A DNA stretch of 64,000 bases from JANXUC01 sp043749225 (GTDB taxonomy: Bacteria; Acidobacteriota; Terriglobia; Terriglobales; Acidobacteriaceae), in assembly GCA_043749225.1 (NCBI GenBank), contig JAYVEP010000123.1:19205-83204 (forward strand), given 5' to 3'. A model generated the notes under the pieces. That model saw only the letters and a program-made list of their open reading frames with translations. It made no database searches and was not told the origin of the DNA. The position numbers were made by a program, and so were the translations under genes. Within the stretch, counting starts at the first letter, position 1. Each line of letters opens with the position of its first letter. This document shows positions 9,189-17,517 of the stretch, piece after piece.

Positions 9189-10550
9189 ATGGCCAGCATA
9201 CAACTACGAACTGCAATTCCTGGACCGCGTTCCAAAGCGTTAATGCAAAGGCGCAATGCGGCAGTGGCGCAGGGGCCTTTCCACGTCACGCCGGTCTTCA
9301 TCGAACGCGCGGACGGCGCTGTCATTGAAGATGTAGACGGCAATCGCATGATTGACTTTGCGGGCGGTATCGGCTGTTTGAACACCGGGCACCGTCCTCC
9401 GACTGTGATGAAAGCGATTCACGAGCAGATGGACCGTTTTCTGCATACCAGCTTTAATGTGCTGCCCTACGAGAGCTACGTTACTCTTTCAGAACGGTTA
9501 AATGCGATTGTCCCCGGCAAGGGACCGAAGAAAACGATTCTCGTCAGCACCGGCGCCGAAGCGGTGGAAAATGCAATCAAGATTGCTCGCGCTTATACAA
9601 AGCGTCCGGCCATTATTGCTTTTGAGGATGCTTTCCACGGGCGCACTTATATGGCGCTTTCGCTTACGAGTAAAACGCATCCTTATAAAGCGGGTTTCGA
9701 GCCATTTCCCGGCGATGTTTACCGCGTTCCCTACGCGTATTGCTACCGATGTTCCTACTCCAAGGAATATCCGTCGTGCGATGTCTTCTGCGCGCGACAT
9801 TTGGAAGATACGTTCAAACGAGTAGTTGCGGCTGAGTCGGTGGCAGCGGTGATCGTGGAGCCGATTTTGGGCGAAGGTGGATTCGTAACGCCGCCTGCGG
9901 GATTCTATCCGGCGCTCGCAGAAATTTGCCGCAAGTACGGCATCCTGATAATTGCAGATGAAATTCAAACCGGTTTTGCGCGTACAGGCTCGATGTTTGC
10001 CTGCGAGCGTTTGGGTCTCGAACCTGACTTAGTAACTATGGCGAAATCCCTGACTGGAGGCCTGCCTTTGGCAGCAGTTACGGGTCGTGCTGACATTATG
10101 GACGCCCCCGGCGTCGGTGGTCTGGGCGGAACTTTTGCGGGAAACCCGGCGGCATGTCAGGCCGCCCTGGCGGTTCTTGATTTGATCGAGAAGGACAATC
10201 TCTGCGCGCGGGCCGATCGCCTTGGAGCCATGTTCCAGAAACGTGCGTTAGCTTGGCAGGCGAAGTGGGACTTGGTGGGCGAGGTCCGCGGGTTGGGCGC
10301 GATGCAGGCGCTGGAACTGGTGAAATCGAAGCAGACGCGCGAACCCGCTGCGGAAGAAACAAAGAAGATTTCACAGTACTGTTACGAGCATGGGCTGATC
10401 ACGATTACGGCAGGGTCGTACAGTAATATCATCCGACTGCTGATGCCAATTGTAATTACCGATGACCAGATGAACGAAGCTATGGATGTGATGGAAGCTG
10501 CGATTGCATCTATTTCCGAGACGAAGGCGCCGGTTGCAACGATGGCGTAG
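9189..10550 (+). CDS. gabT: 4-aminobutyrate--2-oxoglutarate aminotransferase (GABA aminotransferase)
   Basis: About 453 residues, class III PLP aminotransferase. Signatures are STGAEAVENAIKIAR (120-134), ADEIQTGFARTG (D257 binds the PLP ring nitrogen) and AKSLTGGLPL with the Schiff-base lysine K286. A four-cysteine cluster (C185, C188, C197, C201; YCYRCSY then SCDVFC) lies in the region where many GABA aminotransferases carry conserved cysteines. The ATG at 9189 directly abuts the preceding stop codon and is preferred to the TTG at 9174 inside the aldehyde dehydrogenase. Expected reaction: GABA + 2-oxoglutarate to succinate semialdehyde + glutamate. Exact substrate (GABA, 5-aminovalerate or beta-alanine) is inferred from family only. 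Confidence 0.88.
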   Translation: MASIQLRTAIPGPRSKALMQRRNAAVAQGPFHVTPVFIERADGAVIEDVDGNRMIDFAGGIGCLNTGHRPPTVMKAIHEQMDRFLHTSFNVLPYESYVTLSERLNAIVPGKGPKKTILVSTGAEAVENAIKIARAYTKRPAIIAFEDAFHGRTYMALSLTSKTHPYKAGFEPFPGDVYRVPYAYCYRCSYSKEYPSCDVFCARHLEDTFKRVVAAESVAAVIVEPILGEGGFVTPPAGFYPALAEICRKYGILIIADEIQTGFARTGSMFACERLGLEPDLVTMAKSLTGGLPLAAVTGRADIMDAPGVGGLGGTFAGNPAACQAALAVLDLIEKDNLCARADRLGAMFQKRALAWQAKWDLVGEVRGLGAMQALELVKSKQTREPAAEETKKISQYCYEHGLITITAGSYSNIIRLLMPIVITDDQMNEAMDVMEAAIASISETKAPVATMA

Positions 10551-10602
10551 CAACCCGTGCCCCAAAGACTTCTATTCTTGACGATCTAAGAGGAATCCTT
10601 CC

Positions 10603-12093
10603 ATGAGTACGTTGACCGTTGCTGCAACCAAGATTCCGCACTACATCAATGGCGCGTGGGTCGAATCCACTGCGAGCAACTGGCAGGAAGTGATTAATCC
10701 GGCCAGCGGCGAAGTCCTCGGCAGCGTTCCGCAAGTGGAAGCCGCGGAAGTATCCATGGCGGTTGAAGCTGCAGCCGCAGCCTATCCAGAATGGCGGCGT
10801 ACTCCAGCGGAAGTCCGTATTCAGCCGCTGTTCAAGCTAAAGTTCTTACTGGAAGATCACATTGACGAACTCTCCCGGGTGATAACGCGCGAGAACGGCA
10901 AGACTTTCGGTGAAGCCAAAGGTGAGCTTCGCCGCGCCATTGAAAATGTGGAAGTAGCCTGCGGAATTCCTATGATGATGCAGGGCTACAACCTGGAAGA
11001 TGTAGCTCGCGGCATTGACGAAATGATGATTCGCCAGCCACTTGGAGTCGTCGCGGCGATCACTCCTTTCAACTTTCCGGGAATGATCCCGTTCTGGTTT
11101 CTGCCTTATGCCATTGCGTGCGGAAACACGCTGATCGTGAAGCCTTCCGAGCGTGTGCCACTTACCATGAAGCTTGCGTTCGAACTGCTCGACAAGACGG
11201 GCTTGCCGAAGGGTGTTGTCAATCTTGTGAATGGTGGTAAGACGGCGGTTGATACGTTAATCGATCACCCGAAGGTGCGCGCCATTAGCTTCGTCGGCTC
11301 TACGCCCGTCGCACGATACATCTATGCGCGTGCGGGCGAAAAAGGCAAGCGTGCACAGTGTCAGGGTGGCGCGAAGAACGCTGTCGTCATTCTTCCCGAC
11401 GCTGACATGAGTATGGCCACGCAGATTATTTCTGATAGTGCGTTTGGCTGCGCAGGACAACGCTGTCTGGCGGTTTCCGTTGCAGTTACCGTGGGCGAGG
11501 CGCAGAAGACGTTTCGAGATTCTATCGCGGATGCGGCGTCTTCAATTCGCGTGGGATACGGCCTTGATGACGGCACGCAGATGGGACCGGTCATTACGAA
11601 ACAAAGTAAAGATCGCATTGAATCACTGATCGGGCTAGGCGAGAAGCAAGGGGCCAAGATATTGGTCGACGGTCGTAGCCCAAAGATCTCGAAATATGAA
11701 ACAGGGAACTTTGTGCGGCCAACTATTCTGGATGGGGTTCCGGCGGAAAGCGAACTTACGCACACGGAAATCTTTGGCCCGGTGTTGAGCATGGTTCATG
11801 CCAGCAATCTGGACGAAGCGATGGACTTTCTGTCGAACAGCCCGTTCGGAAATCAGGCGTCGTTGTTTACATCAAGTGGGTCGGCTGCGAGGCGCTTTCG
11901 GTACGAAGCGCCAGCAGGGAATGTCGGTATAAATATCGGCGTAGCGGCTCCCATGGCGTACTTTCCGTTCAGCGGCTGGAAAGATAGTTTCTTCGGCGTG
12001 ATGCATGGGCAAGGTCGAGATGCAGTCGAGTTCTATACCGAGAAAAAAGTAGTTGTCGAGCGTTGGGCAAAAGAACACAGCCGCAAGTTCTGA
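10603..12093 (+). CDS. mmsA: CoA-acylating (methyl)malonate-semialdehyde dehydrogenase
   Basis: A 496-residue ALDH-fold enzyme with MmsA/IolA hallmarks: ITPFNFPGMIPFWF (153-166), the catalytic cysteine in GCAGQRCLA (C288), and QCQGGAKN (252-259) in place of the general-base ELGGK motif, as expected for CoA-acylating members that use thioesterolysis instead of hydrolysis. It converts methylmalonate semialdehyde to propionyl-CoA, or malonate semialdehyde to acetyl-CoA. SD-like AGGA lies about 10 nt before the ATG. Its place between two omega-aminotransferases suggests that one of them makes malonate semialdehyde from beta-alanine or methylmalonate semialdehyde from 3-aminoisobutyrate, with this enzyme closing the route into central metabolism. 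Confidence 0.92.
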   Translation: MSTLTVAATKIPHYINGAWVESTASNWQEVINPASGEVLGSVPQVEAAEVSMAVEAAAAAYPEWRRTPAEVRIQPLFKLKFLLEDHIDELSRVITRENGKTFGEAKGELRRAIENVEVACGIPMMMQGYNLEDVARGIDEMMIRQPLGVVAAITPFNFPGMIPFWFLPYAIACGNTLIVKPSERVPLTMKLAFELLDKTGLPKGVVNLVNGGKTAVDTLIDHPKVRAISFVGSTPVARYIYARAGEKGKRAQCQGGAKNAVVILPDADMSMATQIISDSAFGCAGQRCLAVSVAVTVGEAQKTFRDSIADAASSIRVGYGLDDGTQMGPVITKQSKDRIESLIGLGEKQGAKILVDGRSPKISKYETGNFVRPTILDGVPAESELTHTEIFGPVLSMVHASNLDEAMDFLSNSPFGNQASLFTSSGSAARRFRYEAPAGNVGINIGVAAPMAYFPFSGWKDSFFGVMHGQGRDAVEFYTEKKVVVERWAKEHSRKF

Positions 12094-12121
12094 ACTGACC
12101 TAGCAGCTAGGAGCTATTCAC

Positions 12122-13417
12122 ATGAACAACACCATCCAAAAGTACAAAGATTACGTAATGACCGGGTTTGTGAAGTCTGTACAGCCGGTTGTCGTCGAGA
12201 CCGCTAAGGATGCGGTGATCACAGACGTGAATGGCAAGCAGTACATCGACTGCTTTGCGGGAATTTCCGTGGTGAATTCGGGCCACTGCAATCCGGAAGT
12301 TATTGCTGCGGCTAAGGCGCAGATGGATAAGCTGGTTCACTGTGGTTCCTACATTTATTACAGTCAGCCCACGGCCGACCTTGCGGAGAAGTTGGCGCAC
12401 ATCACGCCGCCGGGATTCACGAAAACGTTCTTCGGCAACAGCGGCGCGGAAGCCATTGAAGGCGCCATGAAGTTGGCTCGCCTCTATTCAGGCAAGCACG
12501 AGTTCATTGCCCTGCACGCCAGCTTTCACGGACGCAGTTGGGGAGCGCTCAGCATCACCGGCAATCAGGGACGCAAGAAGCGCGGCGGGCCCTATGCGGC
12601 GGGCATAGCGTTCGCGCCGGTGCCATATGCGTATCGTTCCAACTGGAGAAATGATCCGGAAGAATGTGGACGCCAGTGTGCCAAAGCGATTGACGAAGCC
12701 GTCCGCTTTGCGACTGCAGGGGATGTCGCGGCATTCATTGCAGAACCGGTTTGGGGCGAGGGTGGAATCTTGGTGCCACCGCCAAACTATTTCCAGGAAG
12801 TGAAGAAAGTTCTCGATAAGCACGGCATTCTTTTCATTGCCGACGAAGTGCAGTCGGGATTCGCACGCACGGGAAAGATGTTTGCCGTCGAGCATTTCGG
12901 TGTCACGCCGGACATTCTGGTCACCGCGAAGGGCATCGCCGATGGTTTCCCGCTCAGCGCATTTACCACCCGTCCCGAAATCGCCGATGCTTACAAACCG
13001 GGAGATCACCTTTCAACGTTTGGCGGAAATCCTGTGGCATGCGCCGCGGCTCTCGCTAACATTCAGTTTATGGAACGCGAAAAGCTCGCTGAACGTAGTG
13101 CGGAAAATGGCAAGTACGTCATGGCCAAGCTGCGCGAACTGCAAGGGGACAATCCGCTCATCGGTGAAGTGCGTGGCCTTGGATTGATGATCGGCATTGA
13201 ACTCGTTAAAGACGCAGCGCTGACGCCGGCCACAGCAGAGGCAGAAGGTATTCGCGAAGTTTGTCGCGAGAATGGGTTGCTGGTTGGAGTTGGTGGCGTC
13301 TACGGCAACGTTGTGCGATTCCAGCCTCCGCTGGTCATTACAAAGCAGCAACTCGACAAAGCCGTAGACGTGTTTGCCGGTGCGCTCCGGGAAGTAGCGT
13401 CGCCAGTGCCAGCGTGA
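12122..13417 (+). CDS. Class III aminotransferase, omega-amino acid type
   Basis: A 431-residue PLP enzyme. FFGNSGAEAIEGAMKLAR (103-120), ADEVQSGFARTG (D241) and VTAKGIADGFPL (K270) identify the family and its active site. AGGAG at 12109-12113 lies 8 nt before the ATG. Similar proteins are annotated as beta-alanine or 3-aminoisobutyrate:pyruvate, alanine:glyoxylate (AGXT2-like) or GABA aminotransferases. Directly following mmsA, a beta-alanine or 3-aminoisobutyrate role would produce exactly the semialdehyde mmsA uses. Last gene of the operon; it converges on the dmpA-like gene with an 11-bp gap and no visible terminator between them. Confidence 0.86.
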   Translation: MNNTIQKYKDYVMTGFVKSVQPVVVETAKDAVITDVNGKQYIDCFAGISVVNSGHCNPEVIAAAKAQMDKLVHCGSYIYYSQPTADLAEKLAHITPPGFTKTFFGNSGAEAIEGAMKLARLYSGKHEFIALHASFHGRSWGALSITGNQGRKKRGGPYAAGIAFAPVPYAYRSNWRNDPEECGRQCAKAIDEAVRFATAGDVAAFIAEPVWGEGGILVPPPNYFQEVKKVLDKHGILFIADEVQSGFARTGKMFAVEHFGVTPDILVTAKGIADGFPLSAFTTRPEIADAYKPGDHLSTFGGNPVACAAALANIQFMEREKLAERSAENGKYVMAKLRELQGDNPLIGEVRGLGLMIGIELVKDAALTPATAEAEGIREVCRENGLLVGVGGVYGNVVRFQPPLVITKQQLDKAVDVFAGALREVASPVPA

Positions 13418-13428
13418 GCCGATAATGT

Positions 13429-14613
13429 TTAATTTGCCAGGCGATTGTACTTCTTCAGTACTTCGCGCAGCCGATCATGCGGCAGCGCAATGACTTTCTT
13501 GTCGTTGATTCCCGTCATGTCCTCGGCCGCAACGAGAGCATTGATGATGGCTTCTTCCGTCGCCTGCACGGTTGCGAGGAATACAGGGTCAAGCTCATCA
13601 TTCGCGAGCACGGAAATCTGATGCACGCCGGTTGGCTTGCCTGCGCCAGCGTTCGCGGTAGAGAAGGCGATGAAGATATCTCCTGAGCCGTCGCCGGAGA
13701 AGCTGCCATTGCGACCGAGTCCGAGCGCGGCGCGACGGGCTAGCCGCTTCAGCTGCTGTCCCACAAGTGGAACATCGGTCGCAACGACAATAATAATGGA
13801 GCCAACATCTTTTTTCTGGGATTGCTCGTTCTGATACTGTTCGCGCGAAGCGCCATCCTGAATCTCTTTGCCCACAGGAGCGCCCGCAATGCGAAGCTGG
13901 CTGCGTACCCCGTAGTTACATTGCACGAGCACGCCGACGGTGTAGCTTGTGTCCTTAGTCTTCACGATTCGCGACGCCGTTCCAATGCCGCCTTTGAACT
14001 CACTGCAAATCATTCCAGTGCCGCCGCCAACGTTACCCTCCTCCACGGGACCGTCGTGCGCCGAATCGAGTGCATGGAACGCGTGTTCCGGTTTCACATG
14101 GAAGCCGTTCGTGTCATTGAGTTGGCCATCCCAGGTTTCCGCAACAACCGGCAGCGACCACCAGTAGCCCGATTCGTCCGGCGGACCGTGCTGAATGCGC
14201 CACTGAATCACCGCATCGCGCACTACGCCCACGCTGTGCGTGTTGGTAATCATCACGGGTCCGTCGAGAAAGCCGGATTCGTCCACCCATGTGGTGCCCG
14301 TCATTTCACCGTTGCCGTTCAGGCTGAACCATCCTGCGAAAACCGGGTCTGCTACGTTACTCTTACCGCGTGGAAGGATGGCCGTGACCCCGGTGCGCAC
14401 AGGGCCAACGCCAACCTTGAGCGGGCCACTGCCAGAGATCAGCGTTGTGTGTCCAACTTCGACACCCTTCACGTCCGTGATAGCGTTGAACGGACCGGGA
14501 GCGCCGTCAAAAGGCACTCCGAGGTCGCGCGCACGAGGCTTGGTCTGCGCGAAGAGCATCGACGAAGCAGAAAGGAGTAGCAAGCTCGAAAGACAGAATC
14601 CAAGTTTTCGCAT
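13429..14613 (-). CDS. Secreted P1-family aminopeptidase (DmpA/BapA beta-aminopeptidase type)
   Basis: 394 residues with a signal peptide (about 1-22, ending LFAQ). Family landmarks: NEGNVGGGTGM-like segment (EEGNVGGGTGM, 191-201), FKGGIGTASR (206-215) and the self-cleavage site KKDVG|SIIIVVATD, giving a predicted Gly271/Ser272 cut that exposes the N-terminal nucleophile serine. Known relatives are the L-aminopeptidase/D-Ala-esterase DmpA and the BapA enzymes that release N-terminal beta-amino acids from peptides such as carnosine. Export to the periplasm and proximity to a possible beta-alanine catabolic operon suggest beta-peptide scavenging, but this is inference. Convergent with, not part of, that operon. 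Confidence 0.88.
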   Translation of the reverse strand: MRKLGFCLSSLLLLSASSMLFAQTKPRARDLGVPFDGAPGPFNAITDVKGVEVGHTTLISGSGPLKVGVGPVRTGVTAILPRGKSNVADPVFAGWFSLNGNGEMTGTTWVDESGFLDGPVMITNTHSVGVVRDAVIQWRIQHGPPDESGYWWSLPVVAETWDGQLNDTNGFHVKPEHAFHALDSAHDGPVEEGNVGGGTGMICSEFKGGIGTASRIVKTKDTSYTVGVLVQCNYGVRSQLRIAGAPVGKEIQDGASREQYQNEQSQKKDVGSIIIVVATDVPLVGQQLKRLARRAALGLGRNGSFSGDGSGDIFIAFSTANAGAGKPTGVHQISVLANDELDPVFLATVQATEEAIINALVAAEDMTGINDKKVIALPHDRLREVLKKYNRLAN

Positions 14614-14704
14614 ACATTGTTCCCCTAGACTGTTTCCCTAGACTTGGCAGTATAAGACAGAAGCGCTATCGTGAGTGTGCAAGCTAAACGAGGATTGAAA
14701 GTAC

Positions 14705-14965
14705 ATGCGGATTCGGAATCTTCCACAGTGGAAGCGAGCTTTGATATTTTCATCGCTCGGCGCGGGCTTTGCCTTAGCGTTCTCTGGCCGACGGCGGGCA
14801 GGCGCCGCCATCGCCAGTGTTGGAGTGGGTGTACTCGTTTACGAGAACCGCCAAATTCTTGGCAAGGTGGCGCGCGATTTGCCACGCTACTTGGAGACCA
14901 CTTCGCAGGTGATAGAGACTCTAGCCTCGGTCGGAGAACGCTGGATGGCAGCCCGAGAACTATAG
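14705..14965 (+). CDS. Small hypothetical membrane protein
   Basis: 86 residues: a basic N-terminus (MRIRNLPQWKR), a hydrophobic stretch (ALIFSSLGAGFALAFSG), a short RRR turn, a second hydrophobic stretch (AGAAIASVGVGVLVY) and an amphipathic C-terminal tail. That pattern fits a small protein with two short membrane helices. It begins about 90 bp after the divergent dmpA-like start and ends 12 bp before the convergent MIP18-family gene, filling an otherwise empty gap. The SD candidate (GAGG about 14690) is weak. I do not recognise a family; other reading frames also cross this stretch, so it is probable and not certain. Confidence 0.5.
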   Translation: MRIRNLPQWKRALIFSSLGAGFALAFSGRRRAGAAIASVGVGVLVYENRQILGKVARDLPRYLETTSQVIETLASVGERWMAAREL

Positions 14966-14977
14966 CCCTGACTAGAC

Positions 14978-15301
14978 TTAAATCCCCAACTGCTCCTTCG
15001 CTGCGGCACTCAGCCGTTCCGGCGTCCATTGCGGTTCCCACACAATGTTTACCTTCGCGTTCCCGATGCCAGGCATAGCCTGCAGGCGCTTGATGACATC
15101 GGCGCTGATCTGCACGTGCGACGGGCAGCCGGGTGAGGTCAGGCTCATGTCAATCGTCACATCCTGAGGCTGGTCAGCGGCCGGCTCAGCGGGTTCAATG
15201 GCGACGTTATAGATAAGGCCGAGATCGACGATATTGACCGGAATCTCCGGGTCATGGCAATCTTTCAGCGCGGTTAATACTTCGTCTTGCGTGAGCGGCA
15301 T
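14978..15301 (-). CDS. MIP18/SufT-like Fe-S cluster assembly factor (DUF59)
   Basis: A 107-residue single-domain protein: CHDPEIPVNIVDLGLIYNV near the N-terminus and LTSPGCPSHVQISADV in the middle are the hallmark motifs of the MIP18/PaaD/SufT family, the second containing the conserved cysteine. Such proteins help mature Fe-S clusters. The start is placed at ATG 15299-15301 because AGGAGG precedes it by 4 nt on the minus strand; a longer form from 15334 would bypass that site. No suf or isc genes are adjacent, so it is probably a monocistronic housekeeping factor. Confidence 0.88.
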   Translation of the reverse strand: MPLTQDEVLTALKDCHDPEIPVNIVDLGLIYNVAIEPAEPAADQPQDVTIDMSLTSPGCPSHVQISADVIKRLQAMPGIGNAKVNIVWEPQWTPERLSAAAKEQLGI

Positions 15302-15463
15302 GGTGCCTCCTGCTAAGTGATTTACTAACTTCAAGTGTAGCGCGGTCTCAAGAATTTTCTGTGGAATTCTGTCACTTACTCTACCCTCCGGAATCGCATT
15401 CTTGGTAGAGGGTCTAGACTAGCGATTGACGTCCGCGACAAGCGACGGGTTGCGGAGGGCAAG

Positions 15464-16324
15464 ATGAGCCCAGCGGATACAGCAAACATGAGAGAAGGTT
15501 CGATGAATGATCCTAAGCCTGGGGCGAGCATAATCGCACCAGGCGTTGCTCCGTCCGATGATTCCTCTGTGGCGGCCTCCCTCCTAACTCCGAAGCTCGC
15601 CTTGGAGCACAAGCATCCGCTGTCTATTCGCTGGATGCATTGGATCAACTTTCCCGTGCTCTCCATCATGATCTACTCCGGCTTACTCATTTACTGGGCG
15701 GATTCGCAGCACAACGATTTGAACTCGCACCAGGTCTATCGCATTGGAGTGGGTAGCTGGACGCTGCTGCGCTTATTCCCCGACTGGTTCTATAAAAAGC
15801 TGCACTTGGAATTTGGCCTCGCCAGCGGCATGGGATACCACTTTTTCTTCATGTGGTTTTTTGCCATCAACGGATTGCTCTACGTCGCCTATACCGCAAT
15901 ATCGGGAGAATGGCGGTATCTGCTTCCCAATCGACAATCGTTCGTGGAAGCTTTGCAAGTCACGTTGCATGATTTGGGATTGAGCAAGTACCATCCGCCG
16001 CGCCGGAAATATAACGGTGCCCAGCAGTTTGCTTACACCGGGGTCATCTTGATGGGAGTGGGCTCGCTGCTGACCGGCCTCGCCATCTATAAGCCAACGC
16101 AAACGCACATCCTCACCAGTGTGCTTGGCGGGTACGAGATGGCGCGCTGGATGCACTTTTGGCTCACTATGGGCTATGTGGGATTTTTTCTCGTACATGT
16201 GGCACAGGTCATTCGCGCAGGCTGGAATAACTTTCGAGCCATGGTCATTGGAGACGAGTTGGTGCGGTACCCTATCGAATCACTGGGGGCCGAAGCGCAG
16301 AGAAAGGTGGCTGACCGTGGATGA
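15464..16324 (+). CDS. b-type cytochrome membrane subunit (formate dehydrogenase gamma/b561-like)
   Basis: 286 residues with at least four membrane segments. After a hydrophilic N-terminus of about 45 residues comes HPLSIRWMHWINFPVLSIMI, the classical first helix with haem-ligating histidines of the cytochrome b561/FdhI type; further histidines occur in MGYHFFFMWFF and ARWMHFWLTMGYVGFFLVH. It should pass quinol electrons to the periplasmic partner encoded next. GGAGGG (15454-15459) supports the ATG at 15464. The stop overlaps the start region of the molybdopterin oxidoreductase, indicating translational coupling and a two-component complex analogous to MsrPQ or sulfite-oxidase-like systems. 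Confidence 0.85.
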   Translation: MSPADTANMREGSMNDPKPGASIIAPGVAPSDDSSVAASLLTPKLALEHKHPLSIRWMHWINFPVLSIMIYSGLLIYWADSQHNDLNSHQVYRIGVGSWTLLRLFPDWFYKKLHLEFGLASGMGYHFFFMWFFAINGLLYVAYTAISGEWRYLLPNRQSFVEALQVTLHDLGLSKYHPPRRKYNGAQQFAYTGVILMGVGSLLTGLAIYKPTQTHILTSVLGGYEMARWMHFWLTMGYVGFFLVHVAQVIRAGWNNFRAMVIGDELVRYPIESLGAEAQRKVADRG

Positions 16325-16328
16325 CGAG

Positions 16329-17465
16329 ATGATGAGTGACAAGTCGAATACCGATTCCAATCCGAACGAATCAAACATGAACGGGCCCGCAAATCCTCAA
16401 AAAGCCGGTGTCCCCGGTTCAGCCGTATCAGAGCTAGAACAGGCACAAGCCCACGCCACAGCAATTTCTCAAGCGCGCGCGAAGGCCGAAGAGCATGATC
16501 GAAAAATTCTGACAAAGCTGAGCGCAAAATCCCGCCGTGGGTTCTTGGTCGGAGGCGTCGCCGCTGCCGCCGGATTAGGCTTCTGGCATTGGCTGAACAG
16601 TCAGGCAGAGGTTTCCGGGATCGCCGCGCCCTTCCGCAAAGCCCTCGAGTTTAATGCAAAACTGGGTCGTCTTCTATTTCAAAATGGCGCACTAGCGCCT
16701 GAGTTTAACCCCGCAGACGCGGTAAAAGATTTTCGCCGCAACGGCGATGTTGGCTTGGCTGAAATTGAACTCAAAGACTGGCGTCTACAACTCGTGGGCG
16801 CTGCGAACGCGAGCTCGCATCCCAGATTTGTCGACAACGTCGCGTCGTGGACCTACGGTCTGGATCCAGCCGATCTCGCAGACGACGGAACCGATGACGA
16901 AGGCGATACGCCTCCCGAACCGGACAAGGTTCATGAAGCCGGAGCCAAGGCATCCGCTGTTACGTCGAAGCCCATGGAGATGCCCGAAGCTCCACCAGCC
17001 AAAATGCCCGGATTGCTGCTCACCATGGAAGATGTGTATCGATTGCCGCGCGTCGAGATGGTGACCGAGTTCAAGTGTGTCGAGGGTTGGAGGGAGGTCG
17101 TGCACTGGGGAGGTGCCCGCATGCGGGATTTTCTCGCGGCTTTTCCTCCTTCAACTCGCAGCGGCCGGCCGTGCGATGCGAATACGCAGCCGGATGCCAT
17201 CCCCGAATACGTCGGCTTTGAAACACCAGATGGCGACTATTACGTCGGTATCGAACGAGAAGTCGCACTACATCCGCAGACCCTGCTGGCTTACGAGATC
17301 AACGGCGCGCCACTTTCCGCGGACCACGGCGCCCCCCTGCGCCTCGTGACGCCGCTTAAGTACGGCATCAAACAGCTCAAGCAAATTGGCCGCATCACGT
17401 ATTCCGAAACGCGTCCGCACGACTACTGGCACGAACGCGGCTACGATTACTATGTGGGACATTAA
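16329..17465 (+). CDS. Tat-exported molybdopterin-dependent oxidoreductase (YedY/sulfite oxidase-like)
   Basis: About 378 residues. A twin-arginine motif SRRGFLVGG (68-76) precedes a hydrophobic region, giving periplasmic export. The sulfite-oxidase-fold core contains FKCVEGW (C250), the cysteine that ligates molybdenum in this family, and a C-terminal segment (GAPLRLVTPLKYGIKQLKQI) like that of YedY/MsrP. Two oddities are visible: a 68-residue hydrophilic leader before the Tat motif, and an acidic, proline-rich insertion around residues 180-225. Adjacent ATGs occur at 16329 and 16332 and a GTG at 16317; all leave an overlap or near-overlap with the cytochrome stop. Physiological substrate unknown. 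Confidence 0.85.
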   Translation: MMSDKSNTDSNPNESNMNGPANPQKAGVPGSAVSELEQAQAHATAISQARAKAEEHDRKILTKLSAKSRRGFLVGGVAAAAGLGFWHWLNSQAEVSGIAAPFRKALEFNAKLGRLLFQNGALAPEFNPADAVKDFRRNGDVGLAEIELKDWRLQLVGAANASSHPRFVDNVASWTYGLDPADLADDGTDDEGDTPPEPDKVHEAGAKASAVTSKPMEMPEAPPAKMPGLLLTMEDVYRLPRVEMVTEFKCVEGWREVVHWGGARMRDFLAAFPPSTRSGRPCDANTQPDAIPEYVGFETPDGDYYVGIEREVALHPQTLLAYEINGAPLSADHGAPLRLVTPLKYGIKQLKQIGRITYSETRPHDYWHERGYDYYVGH

Positions 17466-17517
17466 GAGCAGTCACGCGGCGTGAGGAACGGGGCCCGCCC
17501 TCCATGTCCAAATCCTT

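Noticed and set aside
12488..13009. Long antisense frame inside the last aminotransferase gene
   Set aside because: No ribosome site and no recognisable protein; it is the shadow of a well-supported gene.
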